A stretch of 8,604 nucleotides of DNA, taken from positions 1 to 8,604 of the forward strand of contig JAZNBZ010000044.1 of NCBI GenBank assembly GCA_045587285.1, written 5' to 3'. Position numbers and translations under genes: made by a program. The notes under the pieces were generated by a model. That model did not search any database and was not told the DNA's origin. It worked only from the letters and a program-made list of their open reading frames with translations. This document shows, one piece after another, positions 6,464 through 8,604 of this stretch (positions within the stretch are counted from its first letter, which is position 1; every line of letters begins with the position of its first letter). The DNA is from Flemingiibacterium sp045587285 (GTDB lineage Bacteria; Bacillota; Clostridia; Oscillospirales; CAG-272).

Positions 6464-6492
6464 AAAGGGATGCGTGAAATGCATCCCTTTTT
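6464..6492 (+). terminator. Intrinsic terminator of the feo operon
   Basis: A perfect ten-pair stem, AAAGGGATGC / GCATCCCTTT, with loop GTGAAAT. The right arm runs into a stretch of five T. It lies three bases after the stop of the Cys-rich peptide. Confidence 0.93.
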
Positions 6493-6523
6493 GCGTGTGT
6501 TTCCATAAATTTTCCCAAAACCA

Positions 6524-6552
6524 TTGCAAAATCGTGCAAAGTCGTGTATAAT
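6524..6552 (+). promoter_or_regulatory. Sigma-A promoter of the CNNM/CorC gene
   Basis: TTGCAA at 6524-6529, 17 bases, TATAAT at 6547-6552. Transcription would start near 6559 and leave a leader of about 160 bases before the CNNM ATG, long enough to hold leader-based control. Confidence 0.82.
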
Positions 6553-6587
6553 AGTAATAATACCTAAAAAAGGAGTGATTATCGCAA

Positions 6588-6665
6588 ATGAACGATAACC
6601 CGAACCCGCCTCAACGATGCACAATCAACAATATTGTCAAAGCAGCACGTATCTCTCCGCCGTGA
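6588..6665 (+). CDS. Possible proline-rich leader peptide upstream of CNNM gene
   Basis: A 25-codon frame in the CNNM leader. It starts MNDNPNPPQR and ends ISPP, with Pro at 5, 7, 8, 24 and 25, and stops at TGA, so the last codons are CCG CCG TGA. AGGAG lies upstream (6571-6575), but 12 bases before ATG, which is longer than ideal. The ATG sits in the eight-base loop of a small stem (TTATCG 6579-6584 / CGATAA 6593-6598). Asp/Pro-rich N-termini and Pro-Pro before a stop are known to disturb ribosomes. The proline-rich MgtL leader of enterobacterial mgtA (containing EPDPTP) works this way in low Mg2+. No homology to MgtL is claimed; the resemblance is in composition and context. It could equally be a chance frame. 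Confidence 0.35.
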   Translation: MNDNPNPPQRCTINNIVKAARISPP

Positions 6666-6714
6666 TACCAACGGCGACACGTAAACAACAATTATAATTT
6701 TATTTTAGGAGATA
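6650..6714 (+). promoter_or_regulatory. Candidate leader RNA switch: hairpin and anti-Shine-Dalgarno
   Basis: CGCCGT (6658-6663) pairs with ACGGCG (6671-6676) around a seven-base loop; its left arm covers the last two Pro codons and the first base of the stop codon of the possible leader peptide. Just before it, TATCTC (6650-6655) is complementary to GAGATA (6709-6714), which overlaps the AGGAG ribosome site of the CNNM gene (6707-6711). A ribosome held at the end of the leader frame would cover the anti-SD and the hairpin arm. The six-pair match is short, so this is a hypothesis. Confidence 0.3.
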
Positions 6715-6717
6715 TAT

Positions 6718-7998
6718 ATGTTAGACGGCGACAGTATACGAACGATAATTTTTATGGTGATCCTTATCGCCATGTCAGGACTTTTTTCGGCTACCGAAAC
6801 TGCTTTTAATACTTTCAACCGCGTGCGAATGAAAAACCTTGCTTGTGACGGCAACAAGCGCGCGGCTCTGACACTCAAGCTGTCGGAGGATTACGACTCT
6901 CTGCTTTCCACCATACTTATCGGTAATAATATAGTTAATATCGCGCTTGCGTCCATCGCAACGCTTATGTTCGTCAAGTGGTTCCCCACAAACGGCGCGG
7001 CACTTTCCACCGCTGTGACAACGGTGCTCGTGCTTATCTTCGGTGAGGTATCGCCGAAAAGCGTTGCCAAGGAAGCCCCCGACGGCTTTGCGATGACCGT
7101 TGCGCCCGTGATGCGCGTTTTGATGATCGTGTTCACACCCATCAATTTCTTTTTCCGCCTTTGGAAAAAGCTTCTGGCAAAGATATTCCGCCTCGATAAT
7201 AAGGACGTGATGACCGAAGAAGAGCTTATCACTATCGTTGACGAAGCACAGCAGGACGGCGGTATCGGTGAGCAGGAGGGCGAGCTTATACGCTCGGCTA
7301 TCGAGTTTACCGACGTTGACGCCGAGGAGATAATAACGCCGCGAGTTGACGTCGTGGCTATCGACAGGGAAACGCCCTTTGACGAGATAACGGAGATATT
7401 CCACACATCGGGCTTTTCGCGTATTCCCGTGTACGAGGATACGGTCGATAATATCATCGGCATACTCCACGAAAAGGATTTCTTTTATCTTTGCCGCGGC
7501 AAGGGACAGTCGCTTGAAAGCGTGCTCAAAAAGCCCTTCTTTATAACTTGCCACGTTAAGATATCCAACCTTATGACGCAGTTCCAACAGGAGAAAACGC
7601 ACATCGCGGTCGTCCTCGACGACTACGGCGGTACTATGGGTATCGTCACGCTTGAGGACGTGCTCGAGGAGCTCGTGGGCGAGATCTGGGACGAGCACGA
7701 CGAGGTCGAGGAGCAGACAGTGACCGAGCATACCGACGGAACGGTGACGTTCGCGGGCGATATGCACACGGACGAGATGCTTGAGCATTTCGAGATAGCC
7801 GTTGACAATGAGGAGGAGCTTCCGCAGACGGTCAGTGGCTTCGTTACGATGCAGCTCGGACAGTTCCCCGAGGTTGGAATGGAGTTCGATTTTGAGGATC
7901 TTCACGTTGAGGTAATAAAGGTTGACGACAAGCTCGTTGAACAAGTGAAGATCACGCGTATCGAAGAAACCGACGAGAAAGAAACAGAAGAAAAATAA
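6718..7998 (+). CDS. CNNM/CorC (HlyC/CorC) family membrane protein, probable Mg2+ or divalent cation transporter
   Basis: A 426-residue protein with the three-part layout of this family. The DUF21/CNNM membrane domain spans about 8-160, with the motifs SGLFSATETAF (20-30), IGNNIVNIALAS (68-79) and GEVSPKSVAKE (109-119). A pair of CBS domains follows (about 206-325), with the first turn TPRVDVVAID and the motif LDDYGGTMGIVTLEDVLEEL (300-319). The C-terminal CorC_HlyC domain is at about 335-414 (LPQTVSGFVTMQLGQFPEVG). The CBS pair in relatives binds Mg-ATP. Members such as bacterial MpfA and CorC act in Mg2+ export or cobalt resistance, so Mg2+ efflux is the best guess. AGGAG six bases before ATG fixes the start. 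It has its own promoter, a long leader and a strong terminator, so it is a single-gene unit. Confidence 0.92.
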   Translation: MLDGDSIRTIIFMVILIAMSGLFSATETAFNTFNRVRMKNLACDGNKRAALTLKLSEDYDSLLSTILIGNNIVNIALASIATLMFVKWFPTNGAALSTAVTTVLVLIFGEVSPKSVAKEAPDGFAMTVAPVMRVLMIVFTPINFFFRLWKKLLAKIFRLDNKDVMTEEELITIVDEAQQDGGIGEQEGELIRSAIEFTDVDAEEIITPRVDVVAIDRETPFDEITEIFHTSGFSRIPVYEDTVDNIIGILHEKDFFYLCRGKGQSLESVLKKPFFITCHVKISNLMTQFQQEKTHIAVVLDDYGGTMGIVTLEDVLEELVGEIWDEHDEVEEQTVTEHTDGTVTFAGDMHTDEMLEHFEIAVDNEEELPQTVSGFVTMQLGQFPEVGMEFDFEDLHVEVIKVDDKLVEQVKITRIEETDEKETEEK

Positions 7999-8000
7999 TC

Positions 8001-8027
8001 AAAAGGGACGCGTACGCGTCCCTTTTT
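8001..8027 (+). terminator. Intrinsic terminator of the CNNM gene
   Basis: A perfect palindrome, GGGACGCGTACGCGTCCC, is flanked by AAAA on the left and TTTTT on the right, beginning two bases after the CNNM stop. Confidence 0.93.
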
Positions 8028-8054
8028 GGTTTAAAATAAAAAAGATTTACAAAA

Positions 8055-8082
8055 TGTTCAATCTGTCGTAAGGCGTTATAAA
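8055..8082 (+). promoter_or_regulatory. Weak candidate promoter for the DUF5685-like gene
   Basis: TGTTCA at 8055-8060, 16 bases, TATAAA at 8077-8082. The -35 is poor. A promoter is expected here because a strong terminator lies upstream, but this choice is uncertain. Confidence 0.3.
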
Positions 8083-8128
8083 TTGTTTGGGAGTAAAATT
8101 AAATAAAGCTTGTTTGGAGGTGATGCGC

Positions 8129-8604
8129 GTGTTCGGATATATTAAGCCTACAATACCCGAGCTGCGCGTCAAGGAGTATGAGCTTTACCGCGCTGTGTAC
8201 TGTGGTCTTTGCGAGTCGCTCGGTCGAAGCATCACCTGCTCCTCAAGGCTTTCGCTTTCCTACGATTTCGTCTTTTTGGCACTTGTGCGTATGGCGCTCA
8301 CGGGCGAGAGCGGTAAGTGTGAACGGCACAGGTGCTTGGCGCATCCGACGAAAAAGCGTGCCGTTATCGTTGACTCAAACGAGCTTGACTACACGGCAAG
8401 GCTTTCCGCAGTGCTGACGTATCACAAGCTTCGCGACGATATTGCCGACGGTAAGGGCTTAATACGGCTCGGCGTCAGATTTTTGATGCCCGAGGCAAAG
8501 CGTATGCGAAGGCGTGCGCGATTTGATAAGGACTCGGAGGCGTTTATCGAGGATAAGCTTGGTGCGCTTGCGGCACTCGAGAGGGAACGCTGTGCGTCCT
8601 TTGA
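8129..8604 (+). CDS. DUF5685-like protein, N-terminal part (runs off the window)
   Basis: The open frame continues without a stop to the right edge, giving 158 residues. It begins MFGYIKPTIPELRVKEYELY, followed by RAVYCGLCESLG with a CxxC pair (Cys25, Cys28). Next come KCERHRCLAHPTKK (Cys64, Cys69, His72) and then YHKLRDDIADGKG (98-110). These features match DUF5685 proteins of Bacillota, whose function is unknown; the Cys/His residues suggest metal binding and the acidic KLRDDIAD helix is a conserved mark. GTG at 8129 is chosen as the start because GGAGG lies eight bases upstream and the family begins with MFGY. The in-frame ATG at 8123 is only two bases from GGAGG. No signal peptide is seen. 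A strong terminator upstream shows it starts a new transcription unit. Confidence 0.75.
   Translation, partial: MFGYIKPTIPELRVKEYELYRAVYCGLCESLGRSITCSSRLSLSYDFVFLALVRMALTGESGKCERHRCLAHPTKKRAVIVDSNELDYTARLSAVLTYHKLRDDIADGKGLIRLGVRFLMPEAKRMRRRARFDKDSEAFIEDKLGALAALERERCASF

Noticed and set aside
6559..6717. Known Mg2+ M-box or Mn2+ (yybP-ykoY) riboswitch before the CNNM gene.
   Set aside because: I could not find their conserved cores or multi-stem layout; the leader has only short stems and the possible leader peptide.
6775..7944. 389-codon open frame antisense to the CNNM gene.
   Set aside because: It mirrors a well-supported gene with all family motifs; the antisense product is low-complexity and lacks a ribosome site or promoter.
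8178..8417. 79-codon plus-strand frame inside the DUF5685-like gene.
   Set aside because: It is another frame of a gene that runs off the edge; the DUF5685 frame has the better start, SD and motifs.

Overview
The window looks like a chromosomal stretch from a Clostridia-type Bacillota, probably a gut anaerobe. The signs are strong AGGAGG-type ribosome sites, near-consensus sigma-A promoters, short GC-rich hairpins followed by T runs, and a gene set typical of that group (CcdA/TlpA pair, FeoA/FeoB with a small Cys-rich partner, a DUF5685-type protein). Nothing points to a phage, plasmid or insertion sequence. The genus cannot be fixed from the sequence.

Layout. (1) 1-877, plus strand: the 3' end of a CcdA-like membrane electron carrier and a membrane-anchored TlpA/ResA-type thioredoxin, closed by a bidirectional hairpin terminator. 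(2) 878-2977: a non-coding stretch with an imperfect hairpin, a minus-strand glycoside hydrolase family 9-like gene, and a shared control region. In that region two sigma-A promoters face each other with start points only a base or so apart. (3) 2978-3814, plus strand: an AraC-family regulator, the likely controller of the GH9 gene. (4) 3824-6492: an iron operon with a consensus promoter, feoA, feoB and a 56-residue Cys-rich membrane peptide, ended by a terminator. Three copies of the palindrome GTTAG-N6-CTAAC lie over its start, in its leader and before feoB; they resemble operators of a DtxR-type metal regulator. (5) 6524-8027: a CNNM/CorC (HlyC/CorC, MpfA-like) membrane protein with its own consensus promoter and a leader of about 160 bases. 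The leader encodes a possible 25-residue proline-rich peptide ending in Pro-Pro-stop, and carries a hairpin and a possible anti-Shine-Dalgarno segment. (6) 8129 to the edge: the first 158 residues of a DUF5685-like protein.

How the parts fit: the window holds independent small units rather than one pathway. Two concern metals (ferrous iron import; probable magnesium or divalent cation handling), one concerns extracytoplasmic thiol redox, and one concerns sugar-polymer breakdown under a local regulator. The least ordinary items are the proline-rich leader before the CNNM gene, the three iron-operon palindromes, the face-to-face GH9/AraC promoters, and the changed catalytic motif of the GH9 protein. 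No obviously new multi-gene system was found.
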